DNA of 64,000 nt, from assembly GCF_042242105.1 (NCBI RefSeq), contig NC_092032.1, positions 14,557,915 through 14,621,914 of the forward strand, written 5' to 3'. The stretch's first letter is position 1. Each line of letters opens with the position of its first letter. Below, piece by piece: positions 1 to 15,000 of the stretch. Source of the DNA: Pempheris klunzingeri (lineage: Eukaryota; Chordata; Actinopteri; Acropomatiformes; Pempheridae). Made by a program: the position numbers and the translations under genes. The notes under the pieces were generated by a model. It had not been told where the DNA came from. It saw nothing but the letters and a program-made list of their open reading frames with translations, and searched no databases.

Positions 1-3000
1 CTTCCTTCCTCTGACACCGACAACTCCTCACTTGTTGCCGTCTGTTTGCACAAGTCGATCCGGATTACTTGTCGAAGATCAGTGAGGAGTTTTGAGGCTA
101 TCCTTGCTCATTTGAGAGGCTGCACTTAAGTGGAATTGAACAGATCTCCAGATCAGCAGTGGCAGAAAAGATCAACGGCCACGACAACCAGTTTTAACTG
201 GACTAAAAAGTAAAATCATGTGAGTAGATTGGATCGAGATTTATCTCTATTCAGAAACTCTTAAAAAGCATACTTTAGTCATTCCACACTCCGTTATCTT
301 TGTTTATTCATGTCTTTTAAAGCATTTAACTTGTAAAACTGACACATGAAGTTTTTATTACTACAAACAACCAACAATTGGGCTAAAATTTATAGCAGCT
401 CATAATTCGTCATGTCATTTTGATCATTCCTTGAAAGCAGAAACTTTCATGTGTTGTTATGTGAAGTTTTTCCCCATCAAAAGTGGTCGTAGCCACGATG
501 ACATCAACCAACGTGAGCATATTTAATGACTTTGTTTGAGCTGAAACCAGCGATTATTTAAATGATCAATTAATTTGTAGATTAGTCTATGGAAATAAAT
601 AAAACACGTTTATAATCTCTCAGAGACCACAGTTATGTCTTCAGTTTCCTTTATTTTGACAAGCAAATCAGCATATTACTAAAATAGTTGCAGAACATTA
701 TCTGTTGATCTGGTTTCAGCTCTAAATTTCAAACCCCTCACATAAAGTTATGACCTGTAAGTAGAGCTGCAGCTAACGATTCTTTTCATTGTCCATTAAA
801 AAAATTCTAAGATGACGTCTTCAAATCTGCTGTGTTGTCCACAACCCAAAGATATTCAGTTTACAGTGACAGAGGAGTTAAGGATAGTATATAGGATAAT
901 TAAATGACTGACAAAAACTATTAAGTAACAAAAAACAAACATAATTAAAACCCAGTTGGGGGGTTCAGGATTTTAAAACAAGACTTCATACAGTTCCTGA
1001 TCCATTTTTAACGTCTGACGCTCTAATTAATTGTCTCTAGTATCCATCTGGGCCAGCAGCCCTCCTCCGGTGCACAAGGTTGTCTGCATCTCTCCGCTGT
1101 TAATTGGCCTCAAAGAACATCTGCTCCTGTTTTAAGTGATGCTCGGTTTGGCCTGGCTGCCCTCGCTGTCTGAGGTGCCAGTTTAATGGGCATGAGCTAA
1201 AACCCACAGCTCCCTCATCTCTCCACTGATAGCAGGATTGATTATTTTCTACAGTCTATATCCTCTGTAGGTTGTTACTGGAGGGAGGTGACACAAAGCG
1301 CAGTCGGTGTATAAGAGACGCAGTGGAAAATAAATCTGAGTGAAAGTATAATTTGGAGAGATATATGAGAAGTGATGGTGTCAAACTGAACTAAAGTGAT
1401 GCTTAAATGAACCATCTGTCTCATATACAGCAAATAAATACAACAGCTCCACCAACAGCAGAGGATCTATTACAGACATTTGGTCCAGAAATCATGTGTT
1501 GTAGTCCAACGTAACAATAACAAACAGAATTACTGAGTAGATCGTGCCAGAAACTGCAAGCCTCACAAAAATGGATGACGGCACTCCGGCCCTCAAAGCA
1601 GCTGCTGTTCACTGATAGCAGAGATGCAGCCAACATGACATGTTGGAGGAGAGAAACACGGCTAAAATTAACATTCACCAGAGGGAGCAAATTACTTCAC
1701 ATGTACTGTATGGACCTCATGCAGCGGGATATCAAACCGCAGGCTTGTATACATTCTTCACAATGTATATTTGCTGACATTGGCCGTACAGTAGCTGCAC
1801 GTTTTGTACACAACATGAAGAGTCATTAATATATTTATATTATAATTTATGGTTTTAATTCTGGAAAGAACGAGAGGAATATTCAGGTGATCCTGGACAC
1901 CTCTGGAGATTTTTGCTTACTTTGATTGGGTCTCTCCTAAATACATTCTTTCATTCTATTGCTGTGCAAAGTTTACCTTTTTTTTTGTTTTGTTTTTGCA
2001 TTAGTTATGTGATTTTAAACTTTCATAATGAAGCTTCTTTGCCAGTGGTATGGCTCTAGAGCCGGTCAGAAACATCTTTAAAATTATCAGACCAATTGCC
2101 CGATGAAATTCATGTTCCCCAGAGGATGGACCCTCATGTCTTAGGCGATCCCCTGACTCTTTGTCCAGTGCCGCCATTTGTCATTCTGAGTGAAATATCT
2201 CACCAACTATTGGATGGATTTCCATGAAACTTACAACCACTGCTCGCGCGGACAGGAAGGACGGCCATCCAATCCTGTGACAGTCACAGAGCCTGAATTT
2301 TTTTGTCTAACTACTTCACTTATTGATTGTCATTTTGAGAATTTCAACCAATATGACAAAAAGTGCATCTAAAAAACGTTGCAGACCCTGCCTTTAAATT
2401 GAGGAATAGTTTAGTAACTGGCCCCAGTGGAATATGAAGAACGTGATGGAGAATATGGACAAATAAGGTCCTATGCATGCGGGAGCCGATCCATTTAAAG
2501 CCATAAATCAGCTGGATAGGGTATCATTCCCTGGAATGATGGGGAACAAAAGCGGGTATTTGTCCTCCCTTTTTCACCTGTATTGGACAGCTGACAGTAA
2601 AGGCGCAGACTGGAAATGAATGAACACAGAGAGGCTGTGGGTGTGACAGACAGCGAGGGTTTCCAGCTGATATGTTGTGGTCACAGAATGTGGTTTATGC
2701 ATCTTTACCACTCGACTACCAAGACATACACCACTATGAGACTATCAAGCAGACGCCCAAGTGGGACGCCTACCCACGGTGACACAGTGATTCATCACAG
2801 GATGACATTACATGATAGAAGACCCACATCCATCTCCATCCACACACAGTATATTTTGTAGGGAGTGAGCTGCATCTCTCCCACCATGACTTCACCGTTT
2901 CCAGGCGAGTGAGGATTTTAAAAAAGACTGAAGACTGTCGCAGCCCAGTCGTAACTGAACCGAGGAAGTGCACACAGATTGAGCACACGGTGTCACTGAC

Positions 3001-6000
3001 ATCAGTGTTTCCAGGCTGGAGCGAAGCTATACTCTACACAGGCCCTCGCAGACATATATCACACTTTCCAGTCCCACAGTGAGGTGATGGATTTAGGTGG
3101 ATTTTTACTGCTTTTACATAATCCGAGACATTCCTACGGGCCTCTGGGGCCAATTAGCTGCTCAGTTTCTGGACATTTCCATATTCTCTGGAAAAGTGAA
3201 AGAACGCATAACTGCTGCCAAGGAAACCCTGCTCCAGTCTGCTCTACGCTGGCCGTCACTCCTCCCCGGGCGCGCATCCCAAAGCCTGGAAAACTGGGAA
3301 TTCCAGGTCACACTTTCGCCATGGGAAATTAGCTCACCACTAGCACACAAAAGCTCAGTATTTTCTGGGAATAATTACAGTCTTATGTGTAAGACTCCAG
3401 TATCTGCCTTTTCTTATACTTGATGTTGTAACTTTAGCGCCTCCAGCAGGTCAGAATATCTCAGCGTCTAATGAGTAGATTAGCATTAAATTTGGTGTCA
3501 ACCATTTGGTGTGTTTTTTTATGATCCTCTGCCACCATGAGAATGACATTTTTGTTTTTCAATGAAAACACTTGATAATTTCTGGCTGGATTGCCATGAA
3601 ATTTGGTACAGACACTTATATCCCCCTCAGAATGAGTAATTGTACTTTTTAACCAGCCCATCATAAGGTCAGAACTTTGACGTGTCCAATACTTTGGTTT
3701 ATGACCTGCCAAACTAATGACATTCCCATCATCCTTAGCAGTACTTGAGCAAATTAGCAAATGTTAGCATGCTTAAGTCAATGCACTTGACTTACTCACT
3801 TGCTATGCCTAAGAACAGTGCCACAGACCGCTTAGACTCAATTAGCTGATTATAAAGCCACATTTTTATAAGCCACCTGTAAAAAGCATTGATGATTATT
3901 GAAAATGCAGAAGACTGCATGAAGATTTTTACACCATAGAAACATGATAAAATTTCTGCGCATTCAACTGGCTCTCTGGTGAGTTGCTGCATCATGGCAA
4001 GCAGGAAAGCCTAGAAAACAAAGTGGGGAACGGAGTCGGGCCTGCTGTCTTCAATTAGCTGAGTTTCCGTGAAGAGTGGCTGGGACTGGCCACTCAGCCT
4101 GTCAGACGGAGTCCCATCCGGCCGGGTCTCCGTGCTCCACATTCCATCCAGAGCGTAATTGTGTTCCGCCCCATTTAAGACGTAAAACGGCGGTTTGGCG
4201 CTCCATATTGGAAACATGTGAGAGGAGTGACACAGAAAGAGTGGCGAGTCATGGCAGCTGGGGTCCTCTCAGGGTCAGCACTGGCTACAGTTGCTGGACT
4301 GTGCTCTGTAAGCCAAAAACTCTGGTTTTAACAGTGCTCATTGTATCAATTTCAACATGCTTGGTTTTTGCACAGTAATTAAACACAAACACATGTTCCC
4401 TGTGATACTCCACCACACTGGTGGGCTGCTTTCATGCAAAAACCTTCCACATGAGGCTTAGACAGTCCAGTGTGGAGTATCAACAGCTGGTCCTACACTA
4501 ATCCACTCATCAGTTAAATTAAAGCTTACTCAGTTGTACAGTAGATGTTGGTTCAGCCCACTGCAGCGTGAGTCACAGAAAAAAACCGATTGTGTAACCA
4601 AACGACAGCAGTCTGCACAGGACCTCTTGCATTTTTTTCCTTCTCTGCAACATCTGGGATGAAGTTGGAGTCCCACTTCAGAAGCTGGATGCTTCAAAGT
4701 CCACATTTCTAGACAGAATACATCATAATGGGCAAACAAGCCTTGGTCCCTTCTCAAAGGATCCTCCGAAGAAAAGCAGCCGTCTTTTGGCTGAATTCAG
4801 AGGACACAACTGGCGTATGACTTGCAGCCCTCAGTTGTTTCACTGAGCGTTAAGATAATCTTTGTTTACTCAAAAATCAGGGAACTTTACGTTAGCATTT
4901 AGTCTTAAGCTGGTTTTAGTGGCCAGGTGCTCATCGTTCACAGGCAAATGTGTTTATATGGGCTGAAACGGTTAGTTGGTTCAGCAATTAGTCAACTATA
5001 AAAGACTATTATGACTTGTTTAAGTAATTATTCAAATAAGAAAGTCAAATATCCCTAATTTCAGCTTGTAAATTGTGTGGATTTGGCCTTGGCCTTATTT
5101 GACGGTAAACTTGCTTGTTTTGTCCAAAACCTAAAAATACTAAATTTGATGGCATCATCTTGGCCTTTTATGAAATTGTGATGTGCCATTTTTCCCCCAA
5201 GTCATGATTGTGAACTATCATGAATTAGTTCCCTGCTAATATTTCCACTTTTCCACACAGGATAACTTCATGGTGATAATTCTGGAAATGTTTGACTTAA
5301 CGAATTGAAGAGAGTTGCTTTGAAACGTAAGTGCACCATTAAACATTTGAGCCATAAATTCCACGTACTTACGTCACATAATGAGTATGCTCTCACACTA
5401 TTAAACACACACAGACCTTTCTGTATTAACATATCACCGTTTTGGCCCACTGAGCTCAGAACATTTTGTCCAATGAGCTTTTGTCTCGATTCGGGAATGA
5501 CGACATAACTCATTTCACACAGCGAAATAAAGAAATTGCACCTCATGAAAACTTTATTTCTGAGCCTTGGGGGTTTAAAGCATTTTCTTTCTGCATTGAA
5601 ATGCCGTGTTTATGGATTCATGTGTGTGTGTGTGCCTGTGAGCAAAAGTGTAACGTGGCCATCTAGTGGTAAAACTCAATTAAAGAGAACTGTCTTCATC
5701 TGCAGTACTGAATGATTGTGTGGATGGGGAAAAAAACATGTCCTTATTTTTTGCATTGCTCCATTTGTGAACAGTGTGATATAGACTCTATTAAGCAGAA
5801 GGCATTCCTCTTCCTTTGAGCTATAAACACAGGAGTCTACAGAAACCAACCATGGCTGAATGACAGAATTAAGGATGCGAAGGGCAGCAGAGAAAAAAAT
5901 GCCTGTATCATCAAATTTCCCATCTCAAGTCATACCTGTGAACATAAACACACCCACATTTTCCTCTCACTGCATTTCATTACACCCAACAGCCACCGTG

Positions 6001-9000
6001 GTCATATTCTCATAATGCACAGTCTTTAGATTCAACACACCACAACACAAAGGACAAATGAAATAAATCAGCAAAGCCCAATAAAGTGGAACAGTCAACA
6101 GAGCATGTGCCTGCAGTGTGAACCCTCTGTATTCAAAAAGATTACAACCTCAGCTCTCTGTCCATAACGCGGAATAAATATGAAATAAAAGATTTATAAT
6201 GTCTGGCGGCATGCACAGCGAGAGCAGAGCTCTGCAGAAAACTGCCAGACCAGTGCTGCTGAAATATTTCAGCTAAATCCTGCAGCACTGGTTCAGGGTA
6301 GAGATCTAGCAGGGAACAGTGATCAACATCAAGGGAGAAAGCTGGCAGGCGTCCACCAACCGGTGCTTTGAAGCAACAATGACATTTTCAGTAAAGTTGT
6401 GCATGTATTGATGTAACACCTGCACAGATCATCTCTGAATTATTCATACAGTCTAACCCATCCTGGAGCGCTCATAATAAAGCACATTAAGCACATTAGT
6501 CCACACATGCTGGCGACCGTCGGCTTCATCAGCTTCTCTTAATCTCTCTCACGCACACTCTCTCCTCTAACCCCTGAGATAAATCGGCATCAGAGCCACT
6601 AACTCACATATGGAAGCTGTGCTCTCCGGCGATGGCCCAGCCCACAGCACGGCATGAAGGGGACAAGGGCGGGGAGAAACGGACGGCCGTCTCACAGGCT
6701 CCCCGTCAGGCAGCAGCATCCGCTCAGCCTCGGTCCATGCCTGCGCACGTGGCCCACACGGGTGCAGACCACCGAAAGGACGCAGATGAGATGACGAGGA
6801 CGGACGAGATCCTTGACGGAGGAGTGAGCAGAGGGAGCAGTGGACTGAGGTAGCCACACCAGACCCCTACTTCTGTCCAACCGCCCCCCACATGCACGCC
6901 AAATCCCCCCCCGACTCAGAAACTCTCAGGATTCAAAAAGTCAGATTCTGCTGCCCCTTCCTCCTCCTCATCTTCTACCCATCTCCACACTGTTGCAGCA
7001 GAGTGTCCACGAGCTGGCAGAGAGGCGCACGTCTGAGCTTGACTGTACACCCCACCCCGAAATCTGTTAGCGCTCCGGCAGATCCTCTGGGCTGCCAAAT
7101 CCTCTGCAGTGCTGCTGTGTGCTGTGACTGAGGAACAGTTGCAGGCTGGCACACACTGGTTCAGCTGCTGGTGGATTTAGACGCACTCATCATCACACAC
7201 AAGTTCCTTCTCAGCATGGGAAGGAGGTGGAGTCCTGAGTGTCCTTTATTGACCGCTGTCCCTTGCTTCCTAATGGAGGACGCCGCCTTTACACTCCCCG
7301 CCTCTTCTCTCTCCTTTCATCTAAACGTTCAGTCTGCTTTAAAAGCTTGGCACACACACACTCCGGCTTTCTTCTTGACTTTTTAATTCTCCTTTCATCA
7401 CAGATTTTTATCTCAGTCTTCACTTTTTTCTTTTATTTATTTTTTTGCTTTTGCATCATGATCAGTCTTCATTTGCATTGCATTACTGTCTCTGTTTGAG
7501 TGGTTGGGACGGAGGTTGAGACGGCTACTGGTTGCTGAAGAGACTGCGCTGTGCTTTCATGTTACAGAGGGACTCTCTGTGTATGCCTGTGTGTGTGTGT
7601 GTCTCGTGCAGAGAGGCGAGCAGCAGCACAACTCTGCCTGTGGTGCAGAGGGAGGCTGCTCACACAGTCAAACACAGAGTGCAAACACAGGGCTGGCGTG
7701 ATTGTTTCTTCCTGTCACACACACCTCCTCTCCACTTTTGCCCTTCCCCACTGCGCTCAGGTGATTGAGTCCAGACCTACAAGCAGCCTCACTGCTGCGT
7801 CAGCCAGAGGTGCACATATTCTCTCTCTCTCTGCCTCAGTGTTCAGTGAAAGACACGCGTGTGAGGAGCTTTGGAGCTGTAATGCAAATGCTCAGCATGA
7901 ATATGGACGTGTTTTTGAGTCTAATCTGGAAACAAGGGTGGTTGAGCACGAGCGCACAGCACGAGTGACGGACTGAATTTCAACGATTCAATAATACCCT
8001 TCGGCTTCTCCCCTGCAATACTTGCAAACAATTCCGAAACATGAACATTAAGATGATAGCATCCGTTCCTTGAAATTACAGGGTTTGTGACAGAAGTTAA
8101 TCAGGATGCATCACAGCAAACACATTATGGCTTAGCTGCAGCTGTTCAATTGGGTTGATTTCAACACGAAGCCTAATTGATCTCAATTCAATAACATTTG
8201 CATAATTTTACCGAATGGTATAATGTGGTAGAGCAGTTGGTAATATTCTCACCTGCATTAATTATGTGTGGTTGGAAATGACTGGTAAACTACACATGTT
8301 GAGCACAAAGTTCAACAAATTTAAGTTAAATATTGCCTTTGAGATATGGTATTTGACATTAATGTTCTCGTCAGGCCTCTGTATATAAGCACTTATCTGT
8401 GGTCCTTTACCATAATCCTCCTGTTGTCACCCTCTTTCTTGCAGCCTCGTGTGCCAGTGTGCTCTGTCCTGCTGTAAAACTGTGCACAGCTGACTTTGTT
8501 GCTGAAGAGTCTAAAACTTGTCTCATAAAGAAAAGGGCAGCTTGTCTAATCTGCAGCAACACGCTCTCCATCAGTGTTGTTCCTCTGTATGAGATGCCAC
8601 ACAATCATTGGAGTTTGCCACCAGGAAAATAGCAGAAAATGATTTCTGCTGTCAGATAGAGCTGTATAGAGATAAAAGACTACATCAGCCATCTGTCACT
8701 ACAAATCAAAAGTCACACACATTGTATTCGCCGGACAGGTACGCCTTATGGAGACAAAATATCTAGTGTCTAGTATCTAGAATCAGATTAGTATATAGTA
8801 TCACATTTTACTGTTTAACTCTTAAAAAGGGATTGAAAGTATTTTATCTTTTTATTCAGGAACAATGTCCAAGTCATTTAGGTGTTCAAACTTGACTTAA
8901 TTTTTCAAATATTATGCAAAATGCACTTTGTAATGACTTAGCATGTCCCCAGCGTGCCTGGACACCACCAAATTATGAGAAAGGTCGTCCTCTCTCTTTA

Positions 9001-12000
9001 TCTCCTGCTCCATATTTCAGTAAATGTGTGTGAAAACGCTCCGTTTAGATTTGGCTGCCTTTATGATGTCATAAGAGGATCCAGTGATCATGTGATCTGC
9101 TAACACGAGGGTGTCGAGAAAATGAGAAAAAATGAAGTGACTTAACCCATGTAAACCTGTTCCAGTAGGACCCACAATTACAAGTAGGAACTTGAAAATT
9201 AGCAGAATAGAGGACCTTTAAGTTAGATTTTTTAATATTAAAGGGGAATTTTTACCATTTTTAGTAATCAAAGTATGTTTACAGGCCTTCTGGAGTACCA
9301 CTCCATACGGACAACATTCATATGACGTGCTTTGTGTTCTGCTTGAGGTCAGGCTCATTAGCCACTACCAGCATTACACACCTAAATCTCCATATGAACT
9401 ATCAGTGATTATGCTGCATTGTGGGTAATGTAGGCACCAGGTTTGATAAGGAAGAAGAATGCCTGGTTCCACTTTTAAAAACTTTAGGACAATGTTGTTA
9501 GTTTGGATTGCTGCTTGGTGTAGTACTCTTTTAAATAGAATACAAGTTAATACAGTTCATTTGAGGCTGAAATAGCTTTTGCTACTTAAAGGAATATTTA
9601 CACATTTTGGGGATTTCCCAAAATTATTATTATTCAATTCCTTGAGAGTGTTAGAGTGTGAAAGTGTGTAACATTGAAATAGAAATATGGCACACACATA
9701 GAAAAAGGAAGCCTTGTCTTTCCTTAAGCTTTATTTGTGTATCCACACAAATAAAGTGTTTATTTTGCCTTTATTTTGCTTGGCATCTCCCACTTATTAG
9801 TTTTTTCCTACACTCACACCATACTGCAGTAGTGAGTATAAGGTCTAAGGGGCACAGTGTTGTTTTGGTGAACACAGGCAGCATTCAGGACTCGAGTGGC
9901 CCTTTGCAGATGGTGTGTAGCCTGTTGTAAAGCTTTGTGCTCATCAGTGATAGTATCGAATCTATATATCTCCCGCTCAGCTCTGACAGACACTCAGCTC
10001 AACGTAAATCTGGCACCATCTTTCATCAACATTGAAGCTTGTTCAGTTTACTGCCAATAATTCACAGCCTGACATGTGTCTGCTGTGATGGAGAGGCCTC
10101 ATTACAAACAGAGAGAGGTGCACCTTACAGTGAGAAGGGAATCCTATCTATCAGGTAAGCTGTCGGAGCCTGTCCCCCTTTGAGAAGTAATCATCACTCA
10201 GTTGCTACTGATGCCATAAAACAAAAAAAAAATGTTTGCAAACTAAAATGCTACTGTTTAATTTTAGTTAATTATGCTTTCTGGACCCACACCGGAGATC
10301 ATTTTCTCAAAAAATGCATCCCCTCCTGCCACCACATCTCTTAAATTAGCATGTTGTTATCCACAAGCACATGGAAACCAACTGTGAGAAAGTAAGTGAT
10401 GCAACAGAGGAAGACTGAGAATGAAAATGACATTATCTGTTCTCCCCCTTAGGTCTTCATTACCACCCAGAGGACAATATCAATCACTCAAAGAGGCAGC
10501 AGACACCTGAAGACAAGAGCAAGCTTCCAAGGAGCTAATTAAATGTATCCATCTTGTGATTAAAATAAAAAAAACATGCAGTGCTGCGAATAACTTTCGG
10601 TTACCTTCCAGTCAGTTTATGAAGTCTTGTGGCATTTGAGGATTGCGTATATAGTTTAGAAATATGGCTTAAACACTGGACAGCTGAATCCTGGATTGTC
10701 CGAAAGTAAATTGGCAACTATTCTGATAATGCCACACATCATCTTAACTGTATGATATGATAGTTAACTGAAAACCTTTGGGTTTTGGATGGTTTCCTCG
10801 ACAAAACAAGCAAGGAGACGTCTCCTTGGACTTCAGGTAATTGTGATTGTTTTCTTTTTTTTTACAATTGTCTGACATTTTATGGTTAACAGTTAAAGTA
10901 TTAATTGAGAAAACATCATCGATAATGAAAATAATCGCCAGTTGCAACCCTACTTATGAGCAAAACAACTGAAGCAACTACATAAAATCTCCAGCAGCAC
11001 TCTCGTTCATTTCATGTCATGGCTTACTATCAAAATATGAGCGGTAATCACTAAAAATTCAGGAACTGATCAGCAGCAGTTTTCCTCAAATCAGAGGTTT
11101 GGAGAAGGACTGTAACATCCATCCTTATAACCTACTACGATGTCTCATATAGCATGTTGCTGGATGTTATTTCAATGTTAGACTCTGATCACTCATAATA
11201 ATAGCAGAGAGCGCTGACCTTGTCCACCAGGGGGGCAGTGCATAAACACAGTGCCAAATTGATTTAGCCTTTACAGTAGCGCAGCAGGGTGGGGCGAGTG
11301 TGGAGGCAGAAAAACTTGTGTGTGATTCTGCTCACTGTGAACACAAGACACTAACATTTTGCCTGTATATGTGATGTATGTGTCACCTTTGCTTGTTACT
11401 TAAAATTATTTATTTATTGTTTAAACAGTAAAACATATGTATAAAAGAAGAAACTTCCTGAGTGCCTCAAGTATGAAATGTCAGATGCTGAAATCTTTAG
11501 CTCCTTCATCATGATCAGGAGGGATTTAGAGCCCAAACACAGATTTTATACCTTGATTTGGTAACTGCTGCAACAGAACTGTAAACTCACCCTGCACTCA
11601 TTTCTTTTGCCACTAGATGGCAGTCTGGTGCTTCTAGGACGGCTGGCAGAGCAGCAGTGCTGTCCACGTTTTAACGATTCCACATTTACAGTGTTTAGCT
11701 CCATGCATCATTACAGCAGTTTGATGCCAGAAAACACATATGGCTCTCCAGAAATATCTACTGCTGGAAAACTATGACATATGTTGCTCAAAGTTCAGAC
11801 AAAGGTCTGCAAGGTTAATGTTACACATTTCCAAGATTTCCAGTGGCAGCTTCTCTGTACCACTAAAGCATGTCACTGGTATCTGTTACATAAAAAGTCA
11901 TGTGTTGCCAGTTCTGATAAGTATCAGGGTCAATAATAAGCTCTTTGCATCACCCCTTCTCTCCATTAAGAAAATAATCTAACGGATGATGAAAAGGAAA

Positions 12001-15000
12001 AATTCCTGCAATCAAGCGGGAGAATGACAAGGGGTTTCCTGCCCTCACCACACCCTCTCAGACAGCCTTTCATCACCACATCTATTTCTCCAGCCTGAAT
12101 GTACAGACGGAGCAGACAGAGAGGGCCGAACTGCAACAATGCACCATGGGACAACAAGGCTGCTGCAGTGGGAGACATCAAGACATGCTGTTCTATAGAG
12201 ATGGAGGTGAAACAGACAGAGGGAGGTGGGCGATGCAGAGCCTGGTGCAACCATTTACATAAACATAACAAGTGTGGGAAGCAGCAGGAGGTTAATTATG
12301 ACGTAATGCTCAGCGAGTTATGCAAATCAATAACAATATCGTGTCAAATGCAGCAAAAATATCACAAAAGTTATCCTATGTTGACTTGATTCCGTCATTT
12401 TATTACATCATGATGATTCATCGTTGCATTTGTTGGTTCCCCTTTACTTCCTTCAAATTTAAGCTTCTCTTTATGTGGGACATGTCACTTACAGAGGTTA
12501 TTTCAACTTGAAATCATCTGGCGTCTTATATATAATATCTTTATGAAAGCCAGAGGGCGAACTGACATCCTCAGCTGGAGCTCATCACCATCGGACCATT
12601 TCTCAGCCACGAATACAAAAAGGCGATCAGACATTCATCATTAGAGATCCAACTTTTTGGAGCAGCCTGCCAGAAGAAACTACTCCTGCAAAGACAGTGT
12701 CTTTTTTTAAATTCCCCACTTAGGATGAATGTTTGTAGACTTGCTTTTAAGCAGCTCTTCCACTCCTGTTTAATCCTGTTGTTTGCTCTGAGCTTTGTTT
12801 CTCACTCTTTGCAAAGCACTTTGTTAACTCTGTTTTTAGTGCGCTATATAAAGAAAGTTTATTATTATTCAGGGTCACGGGGGGCTGGATCGTTTCCCAT
12901 GATGCACTAGGCACGAGGCAGACTCTCTAAACACATTGCCGGTCTACATTTGGACAGTCACTCACATTTACACCTATAGGCAGTTTCCAATGTGACCAGG
13001 AAAAAAAACAGCACTCTGTGTGTTAAAGGAGAAGATTGAAGGCACTCCTGTGACTATAAGCTAAAGATGAAGCCATAGCTAGCAGCTGGTTAGCTTAGCT
13101 TAGCATAGAGACTGGAAACAGGTGGAAACAGATAGCCTGACTGTGTCAAACTCCACCTATCAGCACCAGCAGAACTCACTAATTGGCACATGTAATATAT
13201 CTTGTTTGCAATAACCAAAGTGTAAAAATGCCACTTGGACAAGAACAGTAAAAAGCACGTTGTCATATTTACACATTATAAATGGAATCTGTGAGCTTTA
13301 GAGATGCTAGTAAGTGGTTTTGGTTCCCTTTAGACAGGGCCAGGCTAGCTGTTTCCCCTTGTTTCCAGTCTTTATGCTAAGCTAAGCTAAGCGGCTGCTG
13401 GCTTGTATATTTAGCAGGCAGACATGAAAGAGGCATCAAACTCTTGGCAAGAAAGCAAATAACTCCGTTTCCCAAGAAGTCCAACTACGCCTTTAACTAA
13501 GCATGAGGTGAACAGATATATCAGCTTTCATCAGCTTGATGCTGAAACATCTGTTTTTCTACCTCATGAGAAATGGGTTGACGTAAATGTCTGGACTGTA
13601 AAAGGAAGGCCGCTAAAACAATGATGCAGCAATCAGCATGATGACAGATGGACGATGCACCACAAATCACAAAAAAAATGTGCCCTCAATGAGACCGTTT
13701 CTTTGCTTACACTGCAGAACCGAACCACCTCCGCATGAATATAAATAAACCATCCACCTGATGCTGAAGTTTGTTTGCGGACAAATCTGTGACAGCTCTG
13801 CCCTTCGTCCTTCTCAATGGAGAGCTGAGCTCCGGTTCAACACTGATCTCGCTACTCCCACGGCTGAGCGGTCTGGTCTGGCCTGGACCTCCACCCTTCC
13901 CAGCCTCCTCCATACTCCCCCGGGCATCAGGCCACGACCACAGGGAACGTCTCTCATCTTCTCTCTCTCAACCTACTCACTGTCTGCCCTCTGCCCTCTA
14001 TCTGTAGCAACATGAGTCATTCTGTCTTTTCGGAGCAGTTTATATGCAGTTACTGGAAAAGTCGTTGTTATGATGCTCAGAGCTGCGGCGGATCGATCAC
14101 ACAGCGACCTTAGCTCTTCCTAAGACGCCTACGGGAATGCCCGAACCGTGAGGCACAAAAACAGCGGGTCAGACAGGAGGGAGAGCAAAACAAAACATAC
14201 AAAAGATCATTCCGAAATATCTTAAATCCTGTCATGCTGACATTCTTTAGAAAACAGCAACTCTGACTGCTGACGGCGAGAAGAGAAATGCTAAAACAAA
14301 GAAACGAGAACGCAGTGACAGATTGATGAATACGCAGTGAGGTAACCACACAAAGGTTAGTTTTATGCTTTCCCGGAATGGTGATAGTTCAGATTGAGAT
14401 CCTACGCCCTCATTCTTCTGTGAAAAGTGAAAATAATCACAGGCAGTATGATTGAGCACAAGGGCGAGGAAAATAAGGTCAGATTAAAACTGCAGTTATG
14501 ATAACACAAATGAAAAACAGTATTTACGTTATTATCCAAACAGAGGAGAAGTTACTGGAAGGTCTGCTATTTCTGGGGCCCTCTCGCGTCAAATATCTAA
14601 AAGAGGATATTTGTGCTCGGCATGCGAGGGCCTCACTGACCCCGACACACATCACTCCTCCACTCTCCCCACATCCCTCTAGTGTCTCTTACTTTAATGG
14701 CCTCTCATTTCTGTAGGATGTGGTGTGACGTTGCGGACAGACGCTCGCTCTCGGCATAATTGAGTTTATCTGCGATGGCTCAGGCTGGAGGGGAACTCCT
14801 CATTTGGGGACGGGACTGTGGGAATGAGCACCAGCTCCCAAGGGTGGCGGTGAAATGAAGCAATTTCTCACTATGTAACTGCCGTTGAGCTGTAACGCTC
14901 ACGATAGCAGCTCATTCAGAAGCTGTCCGCGACCTTGAGACGAAGCAGACAGCAGACCGGGAGGTGGCGTCTTGCTCTGATCTCCTCCAGCTTGCCGTCG

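Larger units (their letters stand above)
1..6607. other. cacnb2 intron, no exon recognised
   Basis: No coding exon was found on either strand. The longest open frames are about 100 codons or less, unrelated to known proteins, and lack paired splice sites. The sequence holds dispersed repeat fragments (about 765-905, 2060-2370, 3440-3785 and 4960-5130) and a short GT run near 5616-5640. It should be the intron between the beta-2a exon and the shared exon left of the window. Confidence 0.6.

Noticed and set aside
7551-7976. Plus-strand 141-codon frame with Cys/Val runs
   Set aside because: It overlaps a GT-rich stretch and other frames, has no family match and lies antisense in a cacnb2 intron.
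13707-13913. Minus-strand Gly/Pro/Arg-rich 68-codon frame, a possible further cacnb2 first exon
   Set aside because: The only usable donor (CAG|GTGGAT) is weak and the peptide is not like any beta-2 N-terminus I know.
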